64,000 nucleotides of DNA, from positions 179,191 through 243,190 of the forward strand of contig NZ_QCZF01000008.1 of the NCBI RefSeq assembly GCF_003075095.1, in the 5' to 3' direction. Below the pieces are notes generated by a model. That model was not told the origin of the DNA and made no database searches. It worked only from the letters and a program-made list of their open reading frames with translations. Shown piece after piece: positions 48,437 to 61,762 of the stretch (positions within the stretch are counted from its first letter, which is position 1; each line of letters opens with the position of its first letter). The stretch is from Blastococcus litoris. GTDB taxonomy: Bacteria; Actinomycetota; Actinomycetes; Mycobacteriales; Geodermatophilaceae. The position numbers and the translations under genes were made by a program.

Positions 48437-49399
48437 ATGGCAGAAGTTCTGGTCCTGGCCGAGCTGAACCCGGCCGGCGGCGGCGTCCGCAAGACGACCC
48501 TGGAAGCCCTGACCGCGGCCCGCGCGCTCGGTGAGCCGTCGGCCGTCGTCCTCGGCGCCCCCGGCACGGCCGCGAGCGTCAAGGACGCGCTGGCCGAGTA
48601 CGGCGCGGCGAAGGTCTACGTCGCCGAGTCCGAGGACGTCGACGGCTACCTCGTGGCCCCCAAGGCCGAGGTGCTGGCGCAGCTCGTGCAGGAGAAGTCG
48701 CCGGCCGCCGTCGTCATCCCCTCCTCCCCGGAGGGCAAGGAGGTCGCCGGCCGCCTGGCCATCAAGACCGGCAGCGGCTTCCTGACCGACGTCACCGAGA
48801 TCGCCGCCGACGGCACCGCCACCCAGGTGGCCTTCGCCGGGGCGACGATCGTCCACTCGCAGGTGACCGTGGGCACCCCGATCTACACCCTGCGGGGCAA
48901 CTCGGTCACCCCGGAGCCGGCCCCCGCGGCCGCCGCCGAGGAGCCCGTGTCGGTGTCGATCTCCGACGCCGCGAAGCTGGCCCGGGTCACCGACCGCGTC
49001 GTGGAGCAGAAGAGCAGCCGCCCCGAGCTCACCGAGGCCTCGATCGTCGTCTCCGGTGGCCGCGGTGTGGCCAGCGCCGAGAACTTCTCGATCATCGAGG
49101 CCCTGGCCGACTCGCTCGGCGCGGCCGTCGGCGCCTCGCGCGCCGCCGTCGACTCCGGCTTCTACCCGCACAGCTTCCAGGTCGGGCAGACCGGCAAGAC
49201 CGTCTCGCCGCAGCTCTACGTCGCCGTCGGCATCTCCGGCGCCATCCAGCACCGCGCCGGCATGCAGACCTCGAAGACCATCGTGGCCATCAACAAGGAC
49301 CCCGAGGCCCCGATCTTCGAGCTGGCCGACTTCGGCGTCGTCGGCGACCTGAACACCGTCGTCCCCGCCGCCACCGAGCAGATCACCGCCCGCAAGTAG
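48437..49399 (+). CDS. etfA: Electron transfer flavoprotein subunit alpha
   Basis: The 320-residue alpha subunit (FixB) that binds FAD. The C-terminal FAD domain shows [14 protein letters not shown], the [19 protein letters not shown] loop and [17 protein letters not shown], all expected. Length is normal. AAGGAAGAGGAG precedes the ATG. A strong terminator follows. Confidence 0.96.
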   Translation: MAEVLVLAELNPAGGGVRKTTLEALTAARALGEPSAVVLGAPGTAASVKDALAEYGAAKVYVAESEDVDGYLVAPKAEVLAQLVQEKSPAAVVIPSSPEGKEVAGRLAIKTGSGFLTDVTEIAADGTATQVAFAGATIVHSQVTVGTPIYTLRGNSVTPEPAPAAAAEEPVSVSISDAAKLARVTDRVVEQKSSRPELTEASIVVSGGRGVASAENFSIIEALADSLGAAVGASRAAVDSGFYPHSFQVGQTGKTVSPQLYVAVGISGAIQHRAGMQTSKTIVAINKDPEAPIFELADFGVVGDLNTVVPAATEQITARK

Positions 49400-49406
49400 G
49401 GCGCCA

Positions 49407-49446
49407 CGTCGAGCGCCGGTCCCCTGCGGGGGACCGGCGCTCGACG
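49407..49446 (+). terminator. Terminator of the etfBA operon
   Basis: CGTCGAGCGCCGGTCCCC (49407-49424) and its exact complement (49429-49446) form an 18-bp perfect stem with a 4-base loop, eight bases after the etfA stop. There is no T-tract. Confidence 0.8.
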
Positions 49447-49490
49447 CGTCTCCGGGGAAGCAGACGCAGCGGGACGGGGTTGGCCGGGAC

Positions 49491-50870
49491 GTGGACGACG
49501 GGAGCATCTGGGACGCCGCTCACCGGCGCACGACGATCGGGCTGCTGACCCTCGTCACCCTGGTCGCCTTCGAGGCGATGGCCGTGGGGACGGCGATGCC
49601 GAGCGCGGTCGCCGAGCTCGACGGGACCGCCTGGTACGCGTGGACGTTCAGCGCCTTCCTCATCACCTCGGTCGTCGGCATGGTCGTCGGTGGCGAGGTG
49701 GGTGACCGCAGGCCGCCGAAGCCGGGCGTCCTCGCCGGCGTGCTGGTGTTCGCCGTCGGCCTGGGCATCGCCGGGTTCGCCCAGCACATGGCCGTCCTCG
49801 TCCTGGGCCGCGCGGTCCAGGGCCTGGGCGCGGGCGTGGTGATCGTCCTGCTCTACGTCATCGCCGGGCAGGCGTACTCCTCGCGCCTGCGGCCGCGCCT
49901 GTTCGGCGCCTTCGCCGCCGGCTGGGTGCTGCCCGCGCTGCTCGGGCCCCTGGCGGCCGGCCTCGTCACCACCCACGTCGGCTGGCGTGGCGTCTTCCTC
50001 GGGCTCGTGCCCCTCGTCGCGGTGGGGCTCGCCCTGCTCCTCGCCGGGGACCCGGGTGCCGCTCCCGCCGGGGACGGCGCGCGACGGCGCAGCAAGGCCG
50101 CCTGGGCGCTGCTGGCCGGCGCCGGCATCGCCGCCGTCCAGTACGCCGGGCAGCGGCTCGACGTCCTCGCCCTCGGCCTCGCGCTCGCCGGAGCCGTGGC
50201 CCTCGCCCTGGCGCTGCGCCGGCTGCTGCCGCGCGGCACCGTCCGGGCCCGCCCCGGCATCCCCGCCGTCGTCGCCTCCCGCGGGCTGCTCGCCGGCGCC
50301 TTCTTCGGCATGGACGCCCTCCTCCCGTTCGTCCTCACCGAGCAGCACGGCTGGAGCGCCGCGACCGCCGGCCTCCCGCTGACCGCCGGGGCGGTCGGGT
50401 GGGTCGTCGCCGCGCAGCTCCAGGGACGGCGGCCCGACGTCCCGCGCCAGCGCGTGCTGCGTGCCGGGTGCCTGGTGCTCGCCGCCGGGCTCGCCGCCAC
50501 CGCGACCACGGCGATCCCGGCGCTCGGGGGCTGGCCCGCGTACCTCACGTGGGCGGTCGCCGGGATCGGCATGGGGCTGGGCATGCCGAGCGTCGGCGTG
50601 CTGCTGCTCGACCAGTCCCCGGAGCACGAGCGCGGGGCCAACTCGGCGGCACTGCAGATCTCCGACGTCACCGCGTCGGCCCTCTGCGTCGGGCTCGCCG
50701 GCGTGCTGGTCGCCGGTGCGGCCGACAGCGGCGGGCCGCTCTGGCCCGGGGTGGTCGCGGCCGTCGCCGCCCTGACCGTCCCGGCGCTCGTCGGCGTCCG
50801 GGTCGCCGCCCGCACGGTCCCGCCCGGCCGGACCGCCTCAGCCGGCGCGTCTACCCTTGCGGCGTCATGA
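49491..50870 (+). CDS. Major facilitator superfamily transporter
   Basis: A 459-residue membrane protein with about 12-14 predicted helices. The first helices read [20 protein letters not shown], and the loop between helices 2 and 3 has [11 protein letters not shown], a variant of the MFS motif [12 protein letters not shown] resembles the helix-4 motif of drug-export MFS proteins, so a drug or metabolite exporter is likely. GTG 49491 is the first reasonable start. Its stop overlaps the start of the cysteine desulfurase gene (ATGA), suggesting at least partial coupling. Substrate unknown. Confidence 0.85.
   Translation: MDDGSIWDAAHRRTTIGLLTLVTLVAFEAMAVGTAMPSAVAELDGTAWYAWTFSAFLITSVVGMVVGGEVGDRRPPKPGVLAGVLVFAVGLGIAGFAQHMAVLVLGRAVQGLGAGVVIVLLYVIAGQAYSSRLRPRLFGAFAAGWVLPALLGPLAAGLVTTHVGWRGVFLGLVPLVAVGLALLLAGDPGAAPAGDGARRRSKAAWALLAGAGIAAVQYAGQRLDVLALGLALAGAVALALALRRLLPRGTVRARPGIPAVVASRGLLAGAFFGMDALLPFVLTEQHGWSAATAGLPLTAGAVGWVVAAQLQGRRPDVPRQRVLRAGCLVLAAGLAATATTAIPALGGWPAYLTWAVAGIGMGLGMPSVGVLLLDQSPEHERGANSAALQISDVTASALCVGLAGVLVAGAADSGGPLWPGVVAAVAALTVPALVGVRVAARTVPPGRTASAGASTLAAS
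50852..50857 (+). promoter_or_regulatory. Putative internal -10 element before the cysteine desulfurase gene
   Basis: TACCCT ends nine bases before ATG 50867, inside the MFS gene end. It could give a separate leaderless transcript for the desulfurase-mnmA pair. Confidence 0.35.
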
Positions 50871-52057
50871 CGTATCTCGACCACGCGGCGACCACGCCGG
50901 TGCTCCCCGAGGTGCTCGCGGCCATGACCGAGCAGCTGGGCCGGGTCGGGAACGCCTCCTCCCTGCACGCCAGCGGGCGGGCCGCGCGGCGCGCCGCCGA
51001 GCAGTCGCGCGAGCGCTTCGCCGAGGCCCTCGGCGCGCGCCCCTCCGAGGTCCTCTTCACCGGCGGCGGCACCGAGAGCGACAACCTGGCCGTCAAGGGC
51101 TTGTTCTGGGCCCGCCGGCAGGCCGACTCGCGCCGCCGCCGCATCGTCGTCAGCCCGGCCGAGCACCACGCCGTCCTGGACAGCGTCGAGTGGCTGGCCA
51201 AGCACGACGGCGCGGAGATCACCTGGCTGCCGGTCGAGCCCAGCGGCAGGGTGCTGCCCACGGCGATGGCCGAGGCGCTGGGCGACGGGTCCGACGTCGC
51301 CCTGGCCAGCGTCATGTGGGCCAACAACGAGATCGGCACGGTGAGCGACATCCCGGCGCTGGCTGCCGTGGCGCACGAGGTCGGCGTGCCGATGCACACC
51401 GACGCCGTGCAGGCCGTCGGCCAGGTCCCCGTGGACTTCGAGGCGAGCGGCGTCGACGCGCTCACCATGACCGGCCACAAGCTCGGCGGCCCCATGGGCG
51501 CCGGTGCGCTGCTGCTGCGCCGCGAGGCGGAGTGCACCCCGCTGCTGCACGGCGGTGGGCAGGAGCGCGACGTCCGCTCGGGGACGCTGGACGTGGCCGC
51601 GATCGTGGGGCTGGCCGTCGCCACCGTGGCGACCGTCGGGTCTCGCGAGGAGCGGGCCGGCCGCCTGCGGGGGCTGCGGGACCGGCTGGTGGCCGGCGTC
51701 GTGGCCCAGGTGCCCGACGTCGAGCTCAACGGGGCCCCGCTCGACGACGTGGTGGACGGCGGCCCCGGCCGGCTGCCCGGCAACGCGCACCTGTCGTTCC
51801 CCGGCGCGGAGGGCGACGCCCTCCTGATGCTCCTCGACGCCCGCGGCATCGAGTGCTCGACCGGGTCGGCCTGCAGCGCGGGGGTCGCCCGGCCCAGCCA
51901 CGTCCTGCTGGCCACGGGAGCGGACGCCGACCTCGCCCGGAGCTCGCTGCGCTTCTCCCTCGGGCACACGTCGACCGACGCGGACGTCGACGCGGTCCTC
52001 GAGGTCATCGCGCCCGTGGTGGAGCGCGCCCGTCGCGCGGGGCTGAGTCGTCGATGA
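50867..52057 (+). CDS. iscS: Cysteine desulfurase (IscS/NifS type)
   Basis: This 396-residue PLP fold-type I enzyme removes sulfur from cysteine as an enzyme-bound persulfide for thiolation and Fe-S assembly. [11 protein letters not shown] is the family start, the PLP lysine is K205 (MTGHKLGGP), and the sulfur-accepting cysteine is C336 ([10 protein letters not shown]). The adjacent mnmA suggests that its main role here is to feed sulfur to tRNA 2-thiolation. The two genes are 10 bp apart. The same iscS-mnmA pairing is found in mycobacteria as I recall. Confidence 0.94.
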   Translation: MTYLDHAATTPVLPEVLAAMTEQLGRVGNASSLHASGRAARRAAEQSRERFAEALGARPSEVLFTGGGTESDNLAVKGLFWARRQADSRRRRIVVSPAEHHAVLDSVEWLAKHDGAEITWLPVEPSGRVLPTAMAEALGDGSDVALASVMWANNEIGTVSDIPALAAVAHEVGVPMHTDAVQAVGQVPVDFEASGVDALTMTGHKLGGPMGAGALLLRREAECTPLLHGGGQERDVRSGTLDVAAIVGLAVATVATVGSREERAGRLRGLRDRLVAGVVAQVPDVELNGAPLDDVVDGGPGRLPGNAHLSFPGAEGDALLMLLDARGIECSTGSACSAGVARPSHVLLATGADADLARSSLRFSLGHTSTDADVDAVLEVIAPVVERARRAGLSRR

Positions 52058-52067
52058 GGTGCCGGCG

Positions 52068-53165
52068 ATGAGGGTGCTGGCCGCCATGAGCGGCGGAGTG
52101 GACTCCGCGGTCGCCGCGGCGCTGGCCGTGGACGCGGGGCACGACGTCACGGGCGTCCACCTCGCGCTGTCGCAGAACCGGCAGACGCTGCGCAGCGGCT
52201 CCCGCGGCTGCTGCAGCGTCGAGGACGCCCACGACGCGCGCCGGGTGGCCGACGAGCTCGGCATCCCGTTCTACGTCTGGGACCTCGCCGACCGGTTCAC
52301 CGAGGACGTCGTCGACGACTTCGTCGCCGAGTACGCCGCCGGGCGGACGCCGAACCCGTGCCTGCGCTGCAACGAGAAGATCAAGTTCTCGGCGGTGCTC
52401 GACCGGGCGCTGGGCCTGGGCTTCGACGCCGTCGTCACCGGCCACCACGCGCGGCTCGAGGACGGCGAGCTGCGGCGCTCGGTCGACGCCGCCAAGGACC
52501 AGTCCTACGTGCTGGGCGTCCTCACGCCCCGGCAGCTGGCCGCCGCGATGTTCCCCCTGGGTCCCATGACCAAGGAGCGGGTGCGCGAGATCGCGGCGGA
52601 GCGCGGCTTCGCCGTCGCCGCCAAGCCCGACTCGCACGACATCTGCTTCATCCCCGACGGCGACACCCGCGGCTTCCTGTCGCGCCGCCTCGGCAGCCTG
52701 CCCGGCCCGGTCGTCGACGCGGCCACGGGGCAGCGGGTGGGCGAGCACGACGGCACCTACGGGTTCACCGTCGGCCAGCGGCGCGGGCTCGGGGTGGCCG
52801 TGGGCGACCAGCGCCCGCGGTACGTGCTCGGCATCGAGCCGGTGAGCCGGACGGTGACGGTCGGGACGGCCGACCTCGCCGGTGTCGGGGAGGTCCGGAC
52901 CGGCGTCCCGAGCTGGACCGGGAACGCCCCCGACCTGCCGGTCGCGGCGCAGGTGCAGGTGCGGGCGCACGCGGCTCCCGTGGACTGCCGGGTGAGCGCG
53001 GACGGCGACGGCGGGCTGCTCGTCGAGTTCGCCGAGGAGCAGCGCGGCGTGGCTCCGGGGCAGTCGGCGGTGCTGTACGAGCCCGACCCCCTGCGCGGTG
53101 ACCGCGTGCTCGGGCAGGCCGCCGTGCGGACGGCGCGTGAACGAGAAGAAACGGTTCGTCACTGA
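52068..53165 (+). CDS. mnmA: tRNA-specific 2-thiouridylase MnmA
   Basis: MnmA activates U34 of tRNA-Lys, -Glu and -Gln with ATP and inserts sulfur. The 365-residue protein has the PP-loop [12 protein letters not shown] at its N-terminus and the catalytic cysteines C101 ([12 protein letters not shown]) and C193 ([12 protein letters not shown]). The C-terminal beta-barrel ([18 protein letters not shown]) is complete. ATG 52068 has GAGGTG seven bases upstream; a GTG at 52059 would add three residues. The sulfur source is presumably the adjacent desulfurase. Confidence 0.95.
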   Translation: MRVLAAMSGGVDSAVAAALAVDAGHDVTGVHLALSQNRQTLRSGSRGCCSVEDAHDARRVADELGIPFYVWDLADRFTEDVVDDFVAEYAAGRTPNPCLRCNEKIKFSAVLDRALGLGFDAVVTGHHARLEDGELRRSVDAAKDQSYVLGVLTPRQLAAAMFPLGPMTKERVREIAAERGFAVAAKPDSHDICFIPDGDTRGFLSRRLGSLPGPVVDAATGQRVGEHDGTYGFTVGQRRGLGVAVGDQRPRYVLGIEPVSRTVTVGTADLAGVGEVRTGVPSWTGNAPDLPVAAQVQVRAHAAPVDCRVSADGDGGLLVEFAEEQRGVAPGQSAVLYEPDPLRGDRVLGQAAVRTAREREETVRH

Positions 53166-53168
53166 CTC

Positions 53169-53197
53169 TTGGCTTTGTCACAGCCAACGGCTAGCTT
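53169..53197 (+). promoter_or_regulatory. Putative sigma-70-type promoter of the secreted nucleotidase gene
   Basis: TTGGCT (53169-53174) and TAGCTT (53192-53197) are 17 bases apart. TTGGCT also pairs with AGCCAA at 53182-53187, so the -35 region lies inside a 6-bp inverted repeat that could be an operator or the mnmA terminator. Confidence 0.45.
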
Positions 53198-53256
53198 CGT
53201 CCCGAGCCGCTTCCTGAGCGTGACTACTTAGCTCGGCTCCGTACATACCGCCTGTC

Positions 53257-53279
53257 CAGGCCGTCCACGCGACGGCCTG
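53257..53279 (+). promoter_or_regulatory. 5'-UTR hairpin of the nucleotidase gene
   Basis: CAGGCCGTC (53257-53265) and GACGGCCTG (53271-53279) form a perfect 9-bp stem with a CACGC loop, 17 bases before the GGAGG ribosome-binding site. It may stabilise the long leader or regulate translation. Confidence 0.4.
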
Positions 53280-53306
53280 TTCCCGCATGTCCTCTGGAGG
53301 ACTCCC

Positions 53307-55589
53307 TTGCGCAGAACGCGCCTCGCAGTGGCCGTCGCCGTCGCGACGTCCGCCGTCGTCGTGGGCCTTCCGGCCACGTCGTCCGCAGCACCGCAGCCGG
53401 CCACGCCGGCCGCCGACGTCCCGGTCCAGCTCGTCGCCATGAACGACTTCCACGGCCGGATCTCCGAGACCACCGGAACCGACGCCGAGCTCACCAACCC
53501 CGACGGCAGCAAGGTCGTCGTGGGCGGTGCGGCCAGCGTCGCGAGCACCGTCGACGAGGCCCAGGCGGCCTTCGTCGCCGCCGGTGGTGACGAGGCGTCG
53601 ACGTTCTTCGTCGGCGCGGGCGACCTGATCAGTGCATCGCCGTTCAACTCCAGCGTCTTCAAGGACGAGCCGACCATCGAGGTCCTCAACGCGATGGGTC
53701 TCGACGTCTCCTCCGTGGGCAACCACGAGTTCGACCGCGGCACCGAGGAGCTGCGCCGCATCTCGGGCGCCACCGACGGCACGTACAGCGACGACGTGAA
53801 GGCCTGCGACGGCGTCTCGGAGGCGGCCGGCACCGGCTGCTTCACCGACAGCACGGGCGAGCACTTCCACGGCACCGACTTCCCCTACCTGGCGGCGAAC
53901 GTGCTCGTGAAGGGCACCACGGACCCGGCTCTCCCGCCCTACCAGGTGTTCGACGTGGCCGGCGGCAAGAAGATCGCGCTCATCGGCGTCGTCACCGAGA
54001 CCACCCCGACCATCGTCTCGCCGGCCGGCGTCCAGGACGTCACGTTCATCGACGAGGCAGACGCCGTGAACCGCTGGGTGCCGGAGCTGCAGAAGCAGGG
54101 CATCGAGGCGATCGGCGTGCTCGTGCACGAGGGCGGCACCAACACGGGCAGCGACGCGTCGAGCTACAACGGCTGCGACCAGCTCAGCGGCCCTGTCGTC
54201 GACATCAACAACCGGGTGGTGCCCGCGGTCGACCTCATCGTCAGCGCGCACAGCCACACCACCTACGACTGCTTCCTGGCCGACCCGGCGGGCCAGCCCC
54301 GCATGGTCACGCAGGCGGGCTTCTACGGCCGGCTGGTCACCGACATCCGGCTGACGCTGGACGGGAAGACCGGTGACGTGAAGCGCTTCTGCGCCGGCTA
54401 CGAGGCGGCCAACGTCCCGGTGCTCCGCGACAACCCGGATGCCGAGGTCGCGGCGATCGTCAAGTACTGGAACGACAAGTCCGCCGTCGCGGGCAACCGG
54501 GTCGTCGGGAACGCGAGCGCGGACATCACGTCGTACGTGAGCTCCGACCGGAAGAGGGAGACGCCGCTGACCAATCTGCTCGCGCAGGAGCAGCTGGAAG
54601 CCCTCCAGTCGGCGGCCTTCGGCAACCCGGTGATCGGCTTCATCAACCCCGGCGGTGCCCGCGCCAACATCGACGCGGGTGTGGTCACGTACGGCGACCT
54701 CTACGCGGTGCAGCCGTTCGGCAACACCGTGAACGCCATCACGCTGACCGGCGCCGACATCCGCGCGATCCTGGAGCAGCAGTTCCAGGCCGACCGGCCG
54801 AAGGCCAGCGGCGGTCGTGAGTCGCAGCTGATCCTGGGAACGTCCGAGGGGTTCGCCTACGAGTACGACCTGAGCCAGCCCTACGGCGCGCGTGTCAACC
54901 CGGCGTCGATCGTCTTCGACCCCGACGGCAACTCGGGCCCTGCTCCGGTGCAGCCGGTCGTGGCGACGGACAGCTACCGCGTCGTGGCCAACTCCTTCCT
55001 GATCACCGGTGGGGACTCGTTCACCGCGTTCACGAACGGGACGAACCCGGTCAGCGGTCCCTTCGACGTCGACACCCTGGTGGCGTACTTCGAGGCCCGT
55101 AACTCGGTCGCGCCTCCGGCGGCCGACCACAGCAAGGCCGTGACGTTCGCTGCGCCGGTGCCTCCTGCCGCAGGCCTGGGCGGCACCACCGGCCCGGTGA
55201 CGCCGCCCGCGGTCGCCGACGGGAACAGCGCCGTGGAGAGCCCCGGAGTCGGCCCGGCGTGCGACGCCACTGCTGCCATCAGCAAGCCGACGCCGGTGCG
55301 GGCGCAGACGGTGGCGGTCACCGGCACGAAGTTCGGTCCGCGCGAGAAGGTCACCGTGACCATCGACGACGGCCGCGTCGTGGGGTCCGGGACCGCCGGC
55401 GCCACCGGCGACGTCTCGGTGCGGTTCAAGGTGCCGGTCGACCTGGCCGCCGGTCAGCACACCGTCACCCTGACCGGCGCCTCGGGCGAGAAGGCCAGCA
55501 CGACCTTCACGCTCGAGCCGGTGCGGAACGACGTCCGGACCGTCATCAGCACGATCGTCACGAAGCTGATCAACTGGCTGTTCCGCTGA
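53307..55589 (+). CDS. Secreted 5'-nucleotidase/2',3'-cyclic phosphodiesterase (UshA/YfkN type)
   Basis: A 760-residue exported metallophosphoesterase. The signal peptide (RLAVAVAVATSAVVVGLPAT) is followed by the metal-site motifs LVAMNDFHGRI, VGAGDLISASPFNSS, VGNHEFDRG and VSAHSHTTYDC. The C-terminal 5'-nucleotidase domain has FINPGGARANI, YAVQPFGNTVNAI and TGGDSFTAF. The family dephosphorylates extracellular nucleotides for phosphate and nucleoside salvage. The final 120 residues add an Ig-like domain (VAVTGTKFGPREKVTVTI) and a hydrophobic tail, ISTIVTKLINWLFR. The start is TTG 53307 with GGAGG seven bases upstream; no better start is in frame. No sorting signal is present. Confidence 0.92.
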   Translation: MRRTRLAVAVAVATSAVVVGLPATSSAAPQPATPAADVPVQLVAMNDFHGRISETTGTDAELTNPDGSKVVVGGAASVASTVDEAQAAFVAAGGDEASTFFVGAGDLISASPFNSSVFKDEPTIEVLNAMGLDVSSVGNHEFDRGTEELRRISGATDGTYSDDVKACDGVSEAAGTGCFTDSTGEHFHGTDFPYLAANVLVKGTTDPALPPYQVFDVAGGKKIALIGVVTETTPTIVSPAGVQDVTFIDEADAVNRWVPELQKQGIEAIGVLVHEGGTNTGSDASSYNGCDQLSGPVVDINNRVVPAVDLIVSAHSHTTYDCFLADPAGQPRMVTQAGFYGRLVTDIRLTLDGKTGDVKRFCAGYEAANVPVLRDNPDAEVAAIVKYWNDKSAVAGNRVVGNASADITSYVSSDRKRETPLTNLLAQEQLEALQSAAFGNPVIGFINPGGARANIDAGVVTYGDLYAVQPFGNTVNAITLTGADIRAILEQQFQADRPKASGGRESQLILGTSEGFAYEYDLSQPYGARVNPASIVFDPDGNSGPAPVQPVVATDSYRVVANSFLITGGDSFTAFTNGTNPVSGPFDVDTLVAYFEARNSVAPPAADHSKAVTFAAPVPPAAGLGGTTGPVTPPAVADGNSAVESPGVGPACDATAAISKPTPVRAQTVAVTGTKFGPREKVTVTIDDGRVVGSGTAGATGDVSVRFKVPVDLAAGQHTVTLTGASGEKASTTFTLEPVRNDVRTVISTIVTKLINWLFR

Positions 55590-55607
55590 CCGACACCTGA
55601 GCGGGGC

Positions 55608-55636
55608 CACGACGGCGGCCGACTAGCGTCGCCGTC

Positions 55637-55639
<3 letters not shown>
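55608..55639. promoter_or_regulatory. 10-bp inverted repeat spanning the -10 and start of the MetE-like gene
   Basis: CACGACGGCG (55608-55617) and CGCCGTCGTG (55630-55639) are perfect complements. The 12 bases between them hold TAGCGT (55624-55629), which is seven bases before GTG 55637. The repeat may terminate the nucleotidase transcript or serve as an operator for a leaderless MetE-like mRNA. Confidence 0.45.
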
Positions 55640-58880
<3,241 letters not shown>

Positions 58881-58898
58881 GCGACGGCGCCCGCCGAC

Positions 58899-59564
58899 TC
58901 AGGCCGGCGGCAGCGACGCCACTGTCGTCGCGATCCCCGTGAGGTGGGCCAGCCGGAGCAGCTCGGAGCGGCGGAACGCCGGCCCCCCGGACCTGCCCAG
59001 CACCACCGCGCACCCGGGGCCGCCGTAGGGGGAGGCCATCATCTCGATGGCCATCTCGCGCCAGCGTTCCGGCAGCCACGCGTCCTCGCTCGGCAGCAGG
59101 CGCGGGCCGCCGAGGGGCATCCAGGGGAGCTCCACACCCTCGAACGACGGCGCGGCCTCGGAGGCGGCGGCGACCTCCCAGGACGCCGCGGTCGCCGACA
59201 GCACGACCGCCCAGCCGCTGTGGAAGACGCGGGGCAGCTCGGCGGCGAGCAGCTTCGCCGAGGTCCCCTCGGCGGCCCGGGCCAGGGCGTCGAGCAGGTC
59301 GAGCTCGCGGTGGGTGTCCAGCGGCCCGGCGAAGGGCCGCAACGACTCGACCGACACCCCGGGCACCGCCTGCGCGGCGGTGATCAGGCTGTCGGGCAGG
59401 CGGCCGTGAGGGAGGTCGACGACGACGTCGTCCACCGCCACGCCACCGCCGCGCTCGAGGACGTCGAGGGAGACGATGTCGGCGCCCGCGGTGCCGAGCG
59501 CGGTCGCGACGGCACCCAGGATGCCGGGCTTGTCGGGCACGACGAGGCGCAGGAGATAGGACAC
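58899..59564 (-). CDS. ACT-domain amino acid-binding protein
   Basis: A 221-residue protein. Residues about 1-75 are an ACT domain, a small-molecule (usually amino acid) sensor: [20 protein letters not shown], then [19 protein letters not shown]. The rest is a domain without catalytic motifs I recognise. A protein of this type lies between ligA and gatC in mycobacteria as I recall. GTG 59562-59564 has GGAGG five bases upstream. It is convergent with ligA and divergent from gatC. Role unknown; binding of an amino acid is inferred. Confidence 0.85.
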   Translation of the reverse strand: MSYLLRLVVPDKPGILGAVATALGTAGADIVSLDVLERGGGVAVDDVVVDLPHGRLPDSLITAAQAVPGVSVESLRPFAGPLDTHRELDLLDALARAAEGTSAKLLAAELPRVFHSGWAVVLSATAASWEVAAASEAAPSFEGVELPWMPLGGPRLLPSEDAWLPERWREMAIEMMASPYGGPGCAVVLGRSGGPAFRRSELLRLAHLTGIATTVASLPPA

Positions 59565-59605
59565 GGTTCCTCCGGGTGGCGCGCGGGGTCCTCGTTCGAT
59601 CTCCG

Positions 59606-59619
59606 TCGATCGCGATCGA
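59606..59619. promoter_or_regulatory. 14-bp palindrome TCGATCGCGATCGA upstream of the gat operon
   Basis: A perfect palindrome in the divergent region between the ACT gene and gatC. A TAGAGT at 59671-59676 is a possible -10 for the gat operon, about 65 bp before gatC. Function unknown; it may be chance. Confidence 0.3.
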
Positions 59620-59742
59620 TGCAGCCTCTCACGCCGGTTCCGGGGGAGAGGCCGTCGCGCCGGCCCCACGTAGAGTGGCTGGGTCACGTACGCGGCCGAG
59701 ACCAGCGCCGCCGAGCACTGCGAAGTGGAGTTCCACCCCAGC

Positions 59743-60042
59743 ATGAGCACGCTCTCCCGCAAGGATGTCGCCCACCTGGCGCGCCTGTCGCGCCTGGCGG
59801 TGACCGACGAGGAGCTGGACCTGTACGCCGGCCAGCTGTCCGCCGTCCTGGACGCGGTCGCCCAGGTGCAGAAGGCCCCCGTCGAGGACGTGCCGCCGAC
59901 CACCCACGCGGTGCCCATGACCAACGTCTTCCGCGAGGACGCCGTCCGGCCGAGCCTGCCCCCCGAGGTCGTGCTCGCCGGCGCGCCCGCCGCCGAGGAC
60001 GGACGCTTCCGCGTGCCCCGCATCCTGGGGGAGGAGGCGTGA
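59743..60042 (+). CDS. gatC: Asp-tRNA(Asn)/Glu-tRNA(Gln) amidotransferase subunit C
   Basis: The 99-residue GatC stabilises GatA in the amidotransferase that converts misacylated Glu-tRNA(Gln) and Asp-tRNA(Asn). [20 protein letters not shown] and the C-terminal [11 protein letters not shown] are family hallmarks. ATG 59743 gives the usual N-terminus; a GTG at 59725 would add six residues. Its stop overlaps the gatA start as GTGA. Confidence 0.94.
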   Translation: MSTLSRKDVAHLARLSRLAVTDEELDLYAGQLSAVLDAVAQVQKAPVEDVPPTTHAVPMTNVFREDAVRPSLPPEVVLAGAPAAEDGRFRVPRILGEEA

Positions 60043-61571
60043 CCACCTCCGACGTCACCGGCATGACCGTTCCCGAGCTGCAGGCCGCGCTCCAGGACGG
60101 CGCCACCGCGGCCGGGATCGCCGAGGCCTACCTCGACCGCATCGCCGCCACCGACGGCACGCTCGGCTCCTACCTGCACGTCGACCGCGAGGCGGCGCTC
60201 GAGCGCGCCGCCGCCGTCGACGCCTCCGGCAACGCCGGGACCGGCCTGGCCGGCATCCCCGTGGCGCTCAAGGACGTCGTCGTCACGGCGGGCGTCCCGA
60301 CCACGAGCGGCTCGCGGATCCTGGAGGGCTGGAAGCCGCCCTACGACGCCACGGTCGCCGCCCGGCTCAAGGCCGCCGACACCGTTCTCCTGGGCAAGAC
60401 CAACATGGACGAGTTCGCCATGGGGTCGTCCACGGAGAACTCCGCCTACGGCGTGACCCGCAACCCCTGGGACCCCGAGCGGATCCCCGGCGGCTCCTCC
60501 GGCGGGTCGTCGGCGGCGGTCGCCGGCGGTCTCGCGCCCTGGGCCATCGGCACCGACACCGGCGGCTCGATCCGTCAGCCCGCGGCGCTCACCGGGCTGG
60601 TCGGGCACAAGCCGACCTACGGCTCGGTGTCGCGGTACGGGCTGATCGCCTTCTCGTCGAGCCTCGACCAGGCAGGCCCGATGGCCCGCACCGTCCTCGA
60701 CGCGGCGCTCCTGCACGAGGCGATCGGCGGCCACGACCCGCTGGACTCCACCAGCATCGACGCCCCGCTCCCGGTGCTGGCCGAGTGCGCCCGCCGCGGT
60801 GCCGACGGCGACCTGTCCGGGCTGACGATCGGCGTCGTCCGCGAGCTCGGCGGCGAGGGCCACACCGACGGCTACGAGCAGGGCGTGCTCGACCGGTTCA
60901 CCGAGGCCGTCGCGCTGCTGGAGAGCCTGGGCGCCCAGGTCCGCGAGGTCTCCTGCCCGGCCTTCGACCTGGCCCTGCCCGCCTACTACCTGATCGCCCC
61001 GAGCGAGGCGTCGTCCAACCTGTCCCGGTTCGACGGCGTCCGGTACGGGCTGCGCGTGGGGGACGACGGCGCCCGCGACCTCGACGAGGTCATGGCGCTC
61101 ACCCGCGAGCAGGGCTTCGGCGCGGAGGTGAAGCGCCGGATCATCCTGGGCACCTACGCCCTGTCCAGCGGCTACTACGAGGCCTACTACGGGCAGGCGC
61201 AGAAGGTGCGCACGCTGATCAGCCGCGACTTCAACGCCGCCTTCGACGCCGAGGGCACCGGCGTCGACGTCCTGGTCAGCCCCACGACGCCGACGGTCGC
61301 CTTCCCGCTGGGTTCCCGGGTCGACGACCCGGTCGCCATGTACGCCGCGGACCTGTGCACCCTGCCGGCCAGCCTGGCCGGGGTACCGGCGATCTCGGTG
61401 CCGTGCGGGCTCTCCGACGGGTTGCCGGTCGGCTTCCAGATCATGGCGCCGGCGCTCGCCGACGACCGCTGCTACCGGGTCGCCGCAGCGCTCGAGGCCG
61501 CGCAGGACGCCGCCCGCGGCTCGCGCTTCCTCGACCAGCTGCCGAGCCGCGTCGCCGAGGGTGCCGCGTGA
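60039..61571 (+). CDS. gatA: Asp-tRNA(Asn)/Glu-tRNA(Gln) amidotransferase subunit A
   Basis: GatA is the glutaminase of the complex and releases ammonia for transamidation. The 510-residue amidase-signature enzyme has the triad K78 ([11 protein letters not shown]), S153 ([15 protein letters not shown]) and S177 ([13 protein letters not shown]), matching the staphylococcal K79/S154/S178 with an offset of one. GTG 60039 overlaps the gatC stop; its own stop overlaps the next small gene, both as GTGA. Confidence 0.96.
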   Translation: MTTSDVTGMTVPELQAALQDGATAAGIAEAYLDRIAATDGTLGSYLHVDREAALERAAAVDASGNAGTGLAGIPVALKDVVVTAGVPTTSGSRILEGWKPPYDATVAARLKAADTVLLGKTNMDEFAMGSSTENSAYGVTRNPWDPERIPGGSSGGSSAAVAGGLAPWAIGTDTGGSIRQPAALTGLVGHKPTYGSVSRYGLIAFSSSLDQAGPMARTVLDAALLHEAIGGHDPLDSTSIDAPLPVLAECARRGADGDLSGLTIGVVRELGGEGHTDGYEQGVLDRFTEAVALLESLGAQVREVSCPAFDLALPAYYLIAPSEASSNLSRFDGVRYGLRVGDDGARDLDEVMALTREQGFGAEVKRRIILGTYALSSGYYEAYYGQAQKVRTLISRDFNAAFDAEGTGVDVLVSPTTPTVAFPLGSRVDDPVAMYAADLCTLPASLAGVPAISVPCGLSDGLPVGFQIMAPALADDRCYRVAAALEAAQDAARGSRFLDQLPSRVAEGAA

Positions 61572-61762
61572 ACGGCGCGCTGAAGGCAGCCTGGGGCCTC
61601 ACGGCCTTCGTGATCGTGGCCGGCGTCGTCGGCTGGATCGTCACCGGTCGCCCCGTCTTCGCCGTCTTCGTCGTCCTCGGGGTGCTGACCGGCGTCGGGG
61701 CTGCCTTCGCCCTGCGCCCCGCCCCGGACCGTCCCGCCAGCAAGGAGGGCCCCACCTCGTGA
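61568..61762 (+). CDS. Small two-helix membrane protein between gatA and gatB
   Basis: A 64-residue protein of two predicted transmembrane helices ([17 protein letters not shown] and [19 protein letters not shown]) and a short charged tail ([15 protein letters not shown]). Its GTG start overlaps the gatA stop (GTGA) and its stop overlaps the gatB start (GTGA), so translation of gatA, this gene and gatB is continuous. Such an arrangement suggests real expression. No family is recognised, and no link to tRNA amidation is known to me. Confidence 0.75.
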   Translation: MNGALKAAWGLTAFVIVAGVVGWIVTGRPVFAVFVVLGVLTGVGAAFALRPAPDRPASKEGPTS

